In this document: positions 46,724 to 55,411 of the stretch, piece by piece
Numbering within the stretch: the first letter of the stretch is position 1
Layout of the letters: every line of letters starts with the position of its first letter
Notes under the pieces: generated by a model
Told to the model about the DNA's origin: nothing
Databases searched by the model: none
Seen by the model: the letters and a program-made list of their open reading frames with translations, nothing else
NCBI RefSeq assembly: GCF_028291725.1
Contig: NZ_JAQGNT010000011.1
Span: 1-64,000, forward strand
Direction of reading: 5' to 3'
DNA length: 64,000 nucleotides
DNA from: Hydrocarboniphaga sp.
GTDB lineage: Bacteria; Pseudomonadota; Gammaproteobacteria; Nevskiales; Nevskiaceae
Program-made: the position numbers and the translations under genes

Positions 46724-48709
46724 TTATGGCGCCGTGGTGATCGCGAAGCTTGCGTCCGACACGTCGAAGAACACGTTGCCGTTGCATTTGAGCTTCAGGC
46801 GCGCGGTGCTGGTGTCGAGTATCGGCAGCGTGACGTTGGTCTTGCCGGTGTTTGAGACCTTCCTCAACTTCGTCGTGAAGCTCTGGCCGCCATCGGTCGA
46901 TAGGTAGACGTCGATTGTCGAGCAGGACACCGGCGCCAGATTGGTGCCGGCGACGTCCCAGGTCACTTTCAGCTTGCTGCCGGCCGCATAGGTCGCCGCG
47001 GTGTTCGGCGTCAGCAGCTTGAACGGACCGGCGCTGCCGGTGACCGAGAAGCTCATCAGCGAGCTGGCGACGCCGCCCGAGGACGGCGCGACCTGGTTGT
47101 CACGCACGTTCAGGCGGAAGTTCAGCGTGCGGCTCACCGCTGGCAGGATCTCGCCGATGGTGTGCGTATTGTTCAGCAGGTCGGACAGCTGCGGGAAAAC
47201 CCGCGTCTTGTTCTTGGTCGGCAGGAACGAGCGGAACAGCGGCGCGCTCGCATCAGGCGAATCGGGCGCACCAGCGGCGCCGAGGTCCATTTCTTCCCAC
47301 TGGTAGCTGAGCTTGTTGCCGTCCGGATCGGTGCTCTTGACGGCGGTCAGTTCGAACGGCGTCTGCATCGGGATCGTGAAGCCGCCAGCGCCGGCATCGG
47401 CGCTCGGCGCCTGGTTGCCGCTGGCGGTGACGGCCGCGCAGCTGTTGCCGGTGCCGTTGCGCGTGTAGTCGACGATCTCGTCGAAGCTCACCGACTGGAA
47501 GTAGTCGTCGCTGTGCGGCTGGATGTCGTCGGCGCCGCAGATGCCGGCGTAGGCCATGATCGTGGTGCCGCTGCCGGGCTCGTACGCGGTCGAGGCGTTG
47601 CGGTTGCCGCCGCCGCAGGAGCCGGTCTGGCTGTTGAAGGTGTGGTTGGCGCCGTACTGGTGGCCCATTTCATGGGCGACGTAGTCGATATAAAACGCAT
47701 CGCCGATCGGGTCGGGCAGGCCGGTGACACCGGCGCCCTTGGAACCGCCGCAGACGACACCGAGCCCGGCGATTCCACCGCCGCCGGTGCTGACGACATG
47801 GCCGATGTCGTAGGCGCCGGAGCCGATGGCGGTGTTCAGGATGCGCGTGTTGGTGTTGACCATCAGGCTGCCCGAGCTGTTGGCGTAGGGGTCCGTGGTC
47901 GGGTCGGTGTAGATGATCGCGTCCTCGTTGGCGATCAGCTGCATGCGCACGCCGACTTCACGCTCGTAGACGCCGGTGACGCGGTTGACGACGTTGACCA
48001 GTTCGGCCAGTACGATGCTCTTGTCCGGAGTGGCATTGTCCGGGTCCTGGTATTCGGCGTATTCGCCGGTGGTCGCCAGCGCCAGGCGATAGGTGCGCAG
48101 ATCGGTGGCGATGCTGACACCGTCGGTGCCCACCGCGCTGGCGGCGGTGCGCTGGACTATGCCCGACAGCGCGCTGTCGATCACGTCCGGTGCGCGGCGC
48201 CTGGCCGGCATGTCGCGCGTGTAATAGACCTGGTGGATGCGGGTTTCGCCGCGGCGCAGCGGGTCGATGAACACCGTGCCCTTCGAGGTGAAGATCTGGC
48301 CGTGGAAGCCGCGCGGGCCGATGTCGAAGCGGCCGCTGATGTCCGGATCGCTTTCGCTGACGCCGGCAAAGGTGAGGATCTGCGGATAGCGCGCGGCCAG
48401 CGCCGGCGCCATCACCGCGGTCGCGGCGATGCGGAAGCTGATGCTGCTGCCGTCGGGCATCGGCAGCTTGATCGCCGGCCGCGACGACAGCGGCGTGGAC
48501 TCGTCCGGCAGCGCCGCGAGCTGGGCGCGCAGCGCCGGGCTGTCGAGGTCGAAGATGCGCGCCTTGCTCGGCTCGATCAGGCGCGGCGTGGTCAGCTTGC
48601 TGGCCGAGGCGGGGGCATCCGCCCACAGGCTGGACGATGCGGCTGCGGCGGGGCCGCAGAAGAACGCGGCCATGCAGCAGGCCGTCAGGACAGGGGTCAG
48701 GGAGCGCAT
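46724..48709 (-). CDS. Secreted zinc metalloprotease, reprolysin-like (M12B type)
   Basis: 661 residues. Signal peptide MRSLTPVLTACCMAAFFCG, cleaved near PAAAASS. An N-terminal propeptide-like region (about 30-190) precedes the catalytic domain. The metzincin motif is VAHEMGHQYGANHTF near residues 341-355 (HExxHxxxxxH complete) and the Met-turn is TIMAYAGICG. The C-terminal ~200 residues are beta-rich, with a PKD-like piece (AVKSTDPDGNKLSYQWEEMD) and an end domain VTWDVAGTNLAPVSCSTIDV. It probably degrades extracellular protein. It separates hemF from tsaC, which are usually closer, and may be an accessory insertion. Confidence 0.92.
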   Translation of the reverse strand: MRSLTPVLTACCMAAFFCGPAAAASSSLWADAPASASKLTTPRLIEPSKARIFDLDSPALRAQLAALPDESTPLSSRPAIKLPMPDGSSISFRIAATAVMAPALAARYPQILTFAGVSESDPDISGRFDIGPRGFHGQIFTSKGTVFIDPLRRGETRIHQVYYTRDMPARRRAPDVIDSALSGIVQRTAASAVGTDGVSIATDLRTYRLALATTGEYAEYQDPDNATPDKSIVLAELVNVVNRVTGVYEREVGVRMQLIANEDAIIYTDPTTDPYANSSGSLMVNTNTRILNTAIGSGAYDIGHVVSTGGGGIAGLGVVCGGSKGAGVTGLPDPIGDAFYIDYVAHEMGHQYGANHTFNSQTGSCGGGNRNASTAYEPGSGTTIMAYAGICGADDIQPHSDDYFQSVSFDEIVDYTRNGTGNSCAAVTASGNQAPSADAGAGGFTIPMQTPFELTAVKSTDPDGNKLSYQWEEMDLGAAGAPDSPDASAPLFRSFLPTKNKTRVFPQLSDLLNNTHTIGEILPAVSRTLNFRLNVRDNQVAPSSGGVASSLMSFSVTGSAGPFKLLTPNTAATYAAGSKLKVTWDVAGTNLAPVSCSTIDVYLSTDGGQSFTTKLRKVSNTGKTNVTLPILDTSTARLKLKCNGNVFFDVSDASFAITTAP

Positions 48710-48780
48710 CGGATTCTTCAGCGGATCAGGAGACCCGCGTTGTAGCAGCTTGGCCGCCGGAGCCGACAGGGGGTTCGACC

Positions 48781-49371
48781 TCAGGCGCGGATGGTGCGTC
48801 CACTCAGCAGGTCGCGAATGATCGTCGGCCGCGGCGCCCGGCCGACCGGGCCTGGAACCACGTCGATGCTCCGGCCGAAACGCAGCCGCACTTCGGTCAG
48901 CGTGCGCGCCGGCGCTTCGCCGGCACGGTTGGCGCTGGTCGATACCAGCGGCCCGACCGCGTCGCAGAGTTCGACCGCGGCCGGATGGCGCGTGACGCGC
49001 ACCGCGATCTTGCTACTGCCGCCGGTGATCCAGCGCGGCGCCTCGGGCGTCGCCGGCCACAGCCAGGTATGCGGGCCGGGCCAGGTGCGGTAGGCGCGGT
49101 CCTCGACTTTCTCGGCCATCGGCATCAGCCAGTGTTCGATCTCGCTGAAATCCGAGGCGATCACGATCAGGCCGCGTTCGACCGGCCGCTGCTTCAGCGC
49201 CAGCAGGCGCATCACCGCGTCTTCATTGTTCGGGTCGCAGCCCAGGCCCCAGACCGCCTCGGTCGGGTAGGCGATGAGGCCGCCGGCGCGCACCGCGCGC
49301 GCCGCCTTGCGCAGATGGATGTTGCTCAGCACCGGAGCGCGCGCAACAGAAGGGGTTTCTTTTCCGGCCAC
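48781..49371 (-). CDS. tsaC: Threonylcarbamoyl-AMP synthase TsaC (YrdC/Sua5)
   Basis: 196 residues. It makes threonylcarbamoyl-AMP for the t6A37 modification of ANN-decoding tRNAs. The basic RNA/nucleotide face and signature are KAARAVRAGGLIAYPTEAVW, GLGCDPNNEDAVMRLLALKQ, then WPGPHTWLWPA and VSTSANRAGEAPA. The ~15 residues before the conserved start vary in the family, so a later start is possible. It begins 3 bp after the topA stop, an evident operon. Confidence 0.94.
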   Translation of the reverse strand: MAGKETPSVARAPVLSNIHLRKAARAVRAGGLIAYPTEAVWGLGCDPNNEDAVMRLLALKQRPVERGLIVIASDFSEIEHWLMPMAEKVEDRAYRTWPGPHTWLWPATPEAPRWITGGSSKIAVRVTRHPAAVELCDAVGPLVSTSANRAGEAPARTLTEVRLRFGRSIDVVPGPVGRAPRPTIIRDLLSGRTIRA

Positions 49372-49374
49372 GGC

Positions 49375-51828
49375 TTAGGGTTTTTTCTTCTTGGCGGCTT
49401 TTTTCGCTGTGCTTTTTTTTGCCGTGCTTTTCTTGACGACGCTCTTGGCCGCGGTTTTGGTCGCCGTCTTGGCTGTGGCCGCGGTCTTCTTGCTCGCCTT
49501 GCCCTTGCCGCTCTTCTTGCCGCCGGCCGCCTTGTCCTTCTGCTCGGCCTCGTTCAGGAAGAATTCGCAGTCCAGTGCCGACAGGGTTTCCGGATCGCGG
49601 GTCTTGGGGATGTTGGCGCGGCGCGTACCGTCGCTGATATACGGCCCGAAGCGACCCTTGATGATGCGGATGCCCGCAGCTTCGAAGACCTTGATCGTCG
49701 CCGCTTCCAGCGCCGCGGCCTTCTGCTCGATCAGCTCGATCGCGCGCGGCAGGCCGATGGTGTAGGGGTCGTCGTCCTTCTTCAGCGATACGAAGCTCTT
49801 GCCGTAGCGCGCGTACGGCCCGAAGCGGCCGATGTTGACCTCGACCTCCTCGCCGTTTTCGAGCGTGCCGAGGCGCCGCGGCAGCTGGAACAGCGCCAGT
49901 GCATCGGCCAGCGTCACGGTGTCGATGCGCTGGTTCGCGCGCAAGCTGGCGAAGCGCGGCTTGTCGGCGTCGTCCTTGGTGCCGATCTGCACGAACGGCC
50001 CGTAGCGGCCGAGCCGAGCCGAGACCGGCTTGCCGCTCGCCGGGTCGGTGCCGATCTGGCGCGTCTCGCTGACTTCCTGGCGCGTCAGCTCCATCTTCTC
50101 GTCGACGCGCGGCTTGAACGAGCCCCAGAAATCGGCCAGCAGCGGCACCCATTCGCGCTCGCCGCGCGACACCGCGTCGAGATCGTCCTCTAGCTTGGCA
50201 GTGAACTCGTAGTCCACGTACTGGGTGAAATGATCGGTCAGGAACTTGTTGACGATCATGCCGACGTCGGTCGGCGTGAACTGCTTGCTGTCCAGGCGCA
50301 CATACTCGCGCGCCTGCAACGTGCTGATGATCGAGGCGTAGGTCGACGGACGGCCGATGTCGAATTCCTCCAGCGTCTTCACCAAGCTTGCTTCGGTATA
50401 GCGCGGCGGCGGCTGGGTGAAATGCTGCTCGGCGTCGAGGTCCAGCAGGTTCACGGTCTCGCCGACCACCAGCACCGGCAGGCGCTTGTCGTCCTCGTCG
50501 TCCTCGTCGCTCTTGTCCAGCGGATCGGTGACCTTGATGTTGTACGCAGCCAGGAAGCCCGGCTCCAGCAACACCGAGCCATTGGCGCGGAAAGTGTGCT
50601 GCAGGCCGGCTTTCAAGTCGGCGGCGACGGTGTCGAACACCGCCGGGTTCATCTGACAGGCCATCGCGCGTTTCCAGATCAGCTCGTAGAGCTTGGCCTG
50701 GTCCGGCGTCAGATAACGCGCGACAGACTTGGGCGTGCGCGAGGCGGACGTCGGGCGCACCGCTTCATGCGCTTCCTGCGCGTTCTTGCTCTTGCTCTTG
50801 TAGTAGCGCGCCTCGGCCGGCAGGGTCTTGTCGCCGAACTCGCGGACGATGGTCTTGCGGATCTCGGCAATCGCTTCCTGCGCCAGGCTCACCGAGTCGG
50901 TACGCATGTAGCTGATCAGGCCGACCGTGTCGCCGCCCAGATCCACGCCTTCGTACAGCTGCTGCGCGGTGCGCATCGTGCGGCTCGAGGTGAAACCGAG
51001 CTTGCGGTTGGCTTCCTGCTGCAAGGTCGAGGTCGTGAACGGCGGCGAGGGATTGCGCCGGCGCTGCTTCTTGTCGACGGCGACGACTTTCAGCGAGCCC
51101 TGCGCGGCGGCGAGGATGCGCACTTTCGCCGCTTCCGAGCCGCCGGCGTCGGTGAGTGTGAACTGCTCGACTTTCTGCCCGTCGAGTTCGGTGAGCTTGG
51201 CGGCGAAGCTCTGCGCGTCTTTCTGCGCGCGCGCATCCAGCGTCCAGTATTCCTGCGGAATGAACGCGCGGATCTCGAGCTCGCGCTCGCAGATCAGGCG
51301 CAGCGCCGGCGATTGCACGCGGCCGGCGGACAAGCCCGGCTGGATCTTGCGCCACAGCAGCGGCGACAGATTGAAGCCGACCAGATAGTCCAGCGCACGC
51401 CGCGCCTGCTGCGCATTGACCAGGTCGAAGGCGATGTCGCGCGGGTTGGCGATGGCCTCGTTGACCGCGCGCTCGGTGATTTCGTGGAACACCACGCGCT
51501 TGACCGGCTTGTTCTTCAGCGCGCCTTTTTCTTTCAGCAGCTCGACCAGATGCCAGCTGATCGCCTCACCCTCGCGATCAGGGTCGGTCGCCAGGAACAG
51601 CGCGTCGGCGTCCTTCAATGCACTGATGATCGCGCGCACGTGTTTCTCGTTGCGGTCGATGATCTGGTACTTCATGTCGAAACTGCCGGAGGTGTCGACG
51701 GCGCCGTCTTTGGGCACCAGATCGCGCACGTGACCGTAGGACGCCAGGACCTCGAAGTCCTTGCCCAGATACTTTTTGATCGTCTTCGCCTTGGCCGGCG
51801 ACTCGACGATGACCAGGTTTTTGCTCAT
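49375..51828 (-). CDS. topA: DNA topoisomerase I (type IA)
   Basis: 817 residues from ATG 51828 (MSKNLVIVESPAKAKTIKKY). It relaxes negative supercoils. TOPRIM acidic residues are in FLATDPDREGEAISWHL and the active Tyr is in ISYMRTDSVSL near residue 305. The C-terminal part has glycine-rich topoisomerase repeats (RLGRYGPFVQIG, NIGRFGPYARYG, KGRFGPYISDG) in place of the Cys4 zinc fingers of E. coli TopA; no Cys clusters are visible. The last ~45 residues are a Lys/Ala/Thr tail (KKSTAKKSTAKKAAKKKKP). tsaC follows directly. Confidence 0.97.
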   Translation of the reverse strand: MSKNLVIVESPAKAKTIKKYLGKDFEVLASYGHVRDLVPKDGAVDTSGSFDMKYQIIDRNEKHVRAIISALKDADALFLATDPDREGEAISWHLVELLKEKGALKNKPVKRVVFHEITERAVNEAIANPRDIAFDLVNAQQARRALDYLVGFNLSPLLWRKIQPGLSAGRVQSPALRLICERELEIRAFIPQEYWTLDARAQKDAQSFAAKLTELDGQKVEQFTLTDAGGSEAAKVRILAAAQGSLKVVAVDKKQRRRNPSPPFTTSTLQQEANRKLGFTSSRTMRTAQQLYEGVDLGGDTVGLISYMRTDSVSLAQEAIAEIRKTIVREFGDKTLPAEARYYKSKSKNAQEAHEAVRPTSASRTPKSVARYLTPDQAKLYELIWKRAMACQMNPAVFDTVAADLKAGLQHTFRANGSVLLEPGFLAAYNIKVTDPLDKSDEDDEDDKRLPVLVVGETVNLLDLDAEQHFTQPPPRYTEASLVKTLEEFDIGRPSTYASIISTLQAREYVRLDSKQFTPTDVGMIVNKFLTDHFTQYVDYEFTAKLEDDLDAVSRGEREWVPLLADFWGSFKPRVDEKMELTRQEVSETRQIGTDPASGKPVSARLGRYGPFVQIGTKDDADKPRFASLRANQRIDTVTLADALALFQLPRRLGTLENGEEVEVNIGRFGPYARYGKSFVSLKKDDDPYTIGLPRAIELIEQKAAALEAATIKVFEAAGIRIIKGRFGPYISDGTRRANIPKTRDPETLSALDCEFFLNEAEQKDKAAGGKKSGKGKASKKTAATAKTATKTAAKSVVKKSTAKKSTAKKAAKKKKP

Positions 51829-51966
51829 TGCACCGCTGCTGGAAACCACGACCGACGCGGGTTACGGGCCCGCGGGGACCGTGCTTATAAGGGCAAGCCG
51901 CCGCCAATGTCTAGCTAGCCCGTCGCCGAGCGGCCCCTTTTCGGGCCTCTGCAGCCTGGTGCGGAC

Positions 51967-52003
51967 AAAGAAAAAGGGCCGGCGAGGAGCCGGCCCTTTT
52001 TAA
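51967..52003 (-). terminator. Intrinsic terminator after the Gly/Ser-rich lipoprotein gene
   Basis: AAAGGGCCGGC (51973-51983) pairs perfectly with GCCGGCCCTTT (51989-51999). Read on the minus strand it is followed by TTTTTCTTTG, a good U tract. It ends the leftward transcript of the lipoprotein gene ahead of topA. Confidence 0.88.
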
Positions 52004-52034
52004 AACCTCGCCGATGCGACGCGGCGGTTTCAGC

Positions 52035-53255
52035 TCAGGTAGAGCCGCACAGGATCGCCAGCAGCGGGATGCCGGCGAAGGCGCAACTGCCGGTGCCGCT
52101 GGTGCCGCCAGCCAGCGTGCCGAGCACGGTGCTGACGATGTTGACCACCGGCGCCAGCGCGGTACCGGCCAGCGCGCCGCCGGTGCCGCCCGAGGCGGTG
52201 CCGCCGGCCAGCGCGTCCATGATCGGGCCGGTGATCGTCGGCAGCAGGGTTTCGATCGGCGACAGCAGCGGCGTCAGCGCGCTCAGCAGCGAGGCGCCGA
52301 ATACCGAGGAAGCCGGCGAGGTACCGACGCTGCCACCGAGCAGGCTCTGCAGCTGTGCCGTCACGCTGGCGATCTGGGCGGTCAGCGCGTCGCTGCCGGA
52401 CTGCGACTCGAGTGTCGTCAGCGGCACGACCTGGGTCAGCAGATTGGTCACGGCGTTGGTCACCAGGGCCTGCAGCGCGGTGCTGGCGCCAGCCGCATCC
52501 ATGTTCGTCGCGGCGGTCAGCAGCGTGCTCAGATTGCTCAGCGCAGTTGCCACCGTGGTCAACGCACCGCCGGCGATCGGGGCCGAGTAGGCCGAGGCCG
52601 GGATCTGTGCGATCGCGGTCTGCATCGCGGCGTTGAGCTGGGCGACCAGTGTCGCGAGTGTCGCCAGCGACGGCGTCGTGCCGCTACCGCTGCCGCTGCC
52701 ACTACCGGTGCCGATGGTCGCGATGATCTGCGCCAGCACCGGTTCCAGCTGGGTCGACAGCGGCGCCAGCGGCGTGCCGTCGAGGGCGTGCAGCGCGGCT
52801 TCGAGCTGGGCCAGCGACAGCGTGTTGGTGGTGCAGCCGCTGGTCTGGCCGGCGAGGCCCTGAAGCAGCCCGGTCAGGTCGACGACCATCAGGCGCAGCG
52901 AGTCGGCCAGCGCGGCCGGGTCGGCACTGCCCGGGTTGGCGGCGGCGGCCTGAAGCGCTACCAGCACCGTATCGGCGATGTCGAGCGCACTGCCGTTGAC
53001 GATCGCGTCACTGCACTGGACCACGGCCTGCAGCGGCGTGCCGGTAACCGCGCTGGTCAGCGGAATGAACACCGACGTGCTGAGCTGGGTCTGCACGGGG
53101 TCGAGCGGGCCGGCGATCTTGTTGCCGGTGATCGTCGTGCTGGCCGGTGTCGGATCGGTCGAGGAATCGGAACCGCCGCCGCCGCAGGCAGTCAGCAGGG
53201 TGGCGCCGAGAAGAGCGGCTGCGCCGATGGCGCGTTTGCAGGGAAGGTCGAACAT
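52035..53255 (-). CDS. Low-complexity lipoprotein of unknown function
   Basis: 406 residues. Lipobox GATLLTAC followed by GGGGSDSSTD, a common form of outer-membrane lipoprotein. The mature chain is built almost wholly from Ala, Leu, Thr, Ser, Val, Gly and Gln, with amphipathic helical repeats (LAQLEAALHALDGTPLAPL, LTTVATALSNLSTLLTAAT). A Gly/Ser stretch (GTGSGSGSGSGTT) divides it near residue 185. Four Cys residues in the mature part (QCSD, SGCTT, GSCAF, ILCGST) could form disulfides. No family is recognised. It has its own terminator and a ~230 bp gap ahead of it. Confidence 0.75.
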   Translation of the reverse strand: MFDLPCKRAIGAAALLGATLLTACGGGGSDSSTDPTPASTTITGNKIAGPLDPVQTQLSTSVFIPLTSAVTGTPLQAVVQCSDAIVNGSALDIADTVLVALQAAAANPGSADPAALADSLRLMVVDLTGLLQGLAGQTSGCTTNTLSLAQLEAALHALDGTPLAPLSTQLEPVLAQIIATIGTGSGSGSGSGTTPSLATLATLVAQLNAAMQTAIAQIPASAYSAPIAGGALTTVATALSNLSTLLTAATNMDAAGASTALQALVTNAVTNLLTQVVPLTTLESQSGSDALTAQIASVTAQLQSLLGGSVGTSPASSVFGASLLSALTPLLSPIETLLPTITGPIMDALAGGTASGGTGGALAGTALAPVVNIVSTVLGTLAGGTSGTGSCAFAGIPLLAILCGST

Positions 53256-53485
53256 GTGGGATGCCCCGGTTGCGTGGTGATGACGAGCTCACCATCGCAA
53301 GAAGGCGTGTAAGAAAAATCCCACAACAGAACAAGTGGTTAAGCGGACGGCGACCAGCGGCGCGGGCGCATCAAGTCAAGGCTGCCGGTCGCCCCGGCAG
53401 GGGCTTTCGTCGTCGAACATGCGGCCCGTGTCAGATGGGCTGCGCAGGTCCGAGCCGCATACCGGCCGTCCTGGAAGCCGCCGCC

Positions 53486-53962
53486 TCAGTGCAGATAGTC
53501 GCCCTGGTAATAGACCAGGTCTTCCATGTGCTCGAAGGCTTCCTCGGAGTCCGGCTGGTTGATCAGCACCAGCAGGCAGACCCACTTGACGCGCTCCAGG
53601 TCGATTTCCTCCTGGAAGGCCATCAGCCGGTCGATCACGACCTCGCGGCTGGACGAATCCAGAATGCCGAGCTGCTCGAGGTTGTGCAGGAAGCCGCGGC
53701 ATTCCACCGACAGCTTGGCCAGCTCTTCGCGGGCATACATCCGCAGCGAGCGCATCGCGCCGCCGGCGCCATCGTGTACCGGTTTCTGGCGGTTCTCGGA
53801 CAGACCGTCTAGCCAGGAGAAGGCGTGTTCCACTTCTTCGGCCGGAAAGCCGGCGGCGGTGAGCTCGTCGCGCAGAGTGTCCTGGTTGTCCGTGTCGGAG
53901 AATTCCCCATGCTGATAGTTCTCGAAGAGATACATCAGCACGTCCAGCACTGTTTCTTTCAT
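53486..53962 (-). CDS. smg: Smg family protein (DUF494)
   Basis: 158 residues from ATG 53962 (MKETVLDVLMYLFENYQ), the canonical start. Conserved blocks include LRDELTAAGFPAEEVEHAF, WLDGL, SLRMYAREELAKLSVECRGF and LERVKWVCLLVLINQP. The function is not established; the gene almost always lies beside dprA and topA, as here. Helix-rich and cytoplasmic. A 7-3-7 inverted repeat lies 72 bp upstream. Confidence 0.93.
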   Translation of the reverse strand: MKETVLDVLMYLFENYQHGEFSDTDNQDTLRDELTAAGFPAEEVEHAFSWLDGLSENRQKPVHDGAGGAMRSLRMYAREELAKLSVECRGFLHNLEQLGILDSSSREVVIDRLMAFQEEIDLERVKWVCLLVLINQPDSEEAFEHMEDLVYYQGDYLH

Positions 53963-54033
53963 GTCGATCCCGTTGCGTCTTTCAAGAGGATTTGCGACCT
54001 GCTGTGCCAGCACCGCCCTCGCAGGAGCGGTCA

Positions 54034-54050
54034 GTTCACCTTAGAGGTGA
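54034..54050. promoter_or_regulatory. Inverted repeat in the smg upstream region
   Basis: TTCACCT, TAG, AGGTGAA: a perfect 7 bp inverted repeat with a 3 bp centre, 72 bp before smg. The adjoining stretch to 54105 is AT-rich compared with the window and could hold the smg promoter. No known operator class is recognised. Confidence 0.35.
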
Positions 54051-54110
54051 AGTGATGATTTGTCTACATATTGTGTTTGTTGCGCGTTTCTCCTAACATT
54101 TTGAGCTCGC

Positions 54111-55265
54111 TCACTGCGGCTCCGCACGGACCCGCCGGATAACCCGGCCGGAGCTGTCGGTAGCCACCCAGCCTTCGAGCTCCAGCTCCAAAAGCCCTAC
54201 GCTCAAAGCCTCCGCGCTGGTCTGCAGACGCTCGATCAGGCGGTCCACGCTCGTCGGCTCATCGCCGATGGCCTGCCAAATCCCTCGCAAGTCGCGGGCC
54301 GGTTCGGACTCTATAGTCGGTTTTGTTGACGCCGATGTGTCGGCGGCCGCGGCGCCTGGGTCGGCCAGCGCCTCGCTCAGCGCGGCGGCCAGAACCCCGG
54401 ACAGCTCTTCGACGATGTCGTCCACGGTCTCGACCAGACGCGCGCCCTGGCGCAGCAGCTGGTGGCAGCCGCGCGCCAGCGGATTGTGGATCGAGCCCGG
54501 TATCGCGAACACCTCGCGCCCCTGTTCGGCCGCCAGCCTGGCGGTGATCAGCGAGCCGGATTCGCGCGCCGCCTCGACCACCAGGATGCCCAGCGACAGT
54601 CCCGAGATCAGCCGGTTGCGTTGCGGAAAGTTCTCGGCCAACGGCGGCATCCCCGGCGAGAACTCGGACACCAGCAGGCCGCGGGCGACAATCGCGTGGG
54701 CCAGCTCCTTGTGCCGTGCCGGGTAGACGCGGTCGAGCCCGGTTGCGCAAACCGCGATCGTCGGGCCGCCGGCCGCCAGCGCGCCGCGATGCGCGGCGCC
54801 GTCGATGCCCAGCGCCAGGCCGCTGGTCACGACCAGCCCGCGGCCGACCAGCGCGGCGGCGAAGGACTGCGCGGTGTCCAGGCCCTGGGCGGTCGCATGG
54901 CGCGAGCCGACGACGCCGATCTGCGGCTGGCGCAGCAGCTCGACGTCGCCGATGCCGAACAGCGCTGCCGGCGCCGCGTCGATCTCGCGCAGCCGCTGCG
55001 GGTAGCGCGGATCGGTGTAGACGATCAGGTGGCGGTCGGCCGCCCCGGCCAGCCAGGCCAGATCCAGATCGACCCGGGCGCGGTCCGGTTCGGCGAGCCC
55101 GGTGCAGGCTTCGCGCGACAGGCCGAGCCGGCTCCAGTTGCCGCGGCCGGCGGCGAGCACGGTGGCCGCGTCGCCGTACTGCTCGATCAGGCGTACCGCC
55201 AGCGGCGGGCTGACGCCCGGAGCGCGCAGCAGCCACAGCCAGGCTCGGAGATCTTCGTCGTTCAT
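54111..55265 (-). CDS. dprA: DNA processing protein DprA (Smf)
   Basis: 384 residues. It loads RecA on incoming single-stranded DNA during natural transformation; the gene is also kept in non-competent bacteria. An N-terminal HhH/SAM-like region (LRAWLWLLRAPGVSPPLAVR) precedes the Rossmann core: IGVVGSRHATAQG, SGLALGIDGAAHRGAL, FPQRNRLISGLSLGILVVEA and SGSLITARLAAEQGREVFAI. The C-terminal winged-helix (DRLIERLQTSAEALSVGLLE) is present. It lies between smg and the LysM gene, all leftward. Confidence 0.96.
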   Translation of the reverse strand: MNDEDLRAWLWLLRAPGVSPPLAVRLIEQYGDAATVLAAGRGNWSRLGLSREACTGLAEPDRARVDLDLAWLAGAADRHLIVYTDPRYPQRLREIDAAPAALFGIGDVELLRQPQIGVVGSRHATAQGLDTAQSFAAALVGRGLVVTSGLALGIDGAAHRGALAAGGPTIAVCATGLDRVYPARHKELAHAIVARGLLVSEFSPGMPPLAENFPQRNRLISGLSLGILVVEAARESGSLITARLAAEQGREVFAIPGSIHNPLARGCHQLLRQGARLVETVDDIVEELSGVLAAALSEALADPGAAAADTSASTKPTIESEPARDLRGIWQAIGDEPTSVDRLIERLQTSAEALSVGLLELELEGWVATDSSGRVIRRVRAEPQ

Positions 55266-55323
55266 GACGCGACGCTAGGGCGCGGCGCCGCGTACCGCAA
55301 GGATTTGCGTCTCGGTAGCGAGC

Positions 55324-55401
55324 GTAGGTTGGGGTGAGCATCGCGAACCCCAACGGTATCCCGCGCCGATGTTGGGGTTCGCGATGCTCACCCCAACCTA
55401 C
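55324..55401. repeat. Inverted pair of REP-like GTAG palindromes, family A
   Basis: Two 31 bp units at 55324-55354 (+) and 55371-55401 (-), 16 bp apart, with the GCATCGC loop variant seen at 560. It is the only paired locus between genes on the same strand (LysM end and dprA start, both minus), 10 bp after the LysM gene. Confidence 0.9.
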
Positions 55402-55411
55402 GATACCCAAA

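Noticed and set aside
47162-48745. 527-residue frame opposite the metalloprotease gene
   Set aside because: Composition is a mirror of the real gene, no domain is visible, and the metzincin motif and signal peptide on the minus strand are unambiguous.
53382-53400. Intrinsic terminator after smg
   Set aside because: A 7 bp stem CTGCCGG/CCGGCAG exists, but it is about 85 bp from the stop and has no U tract on the minus strand.
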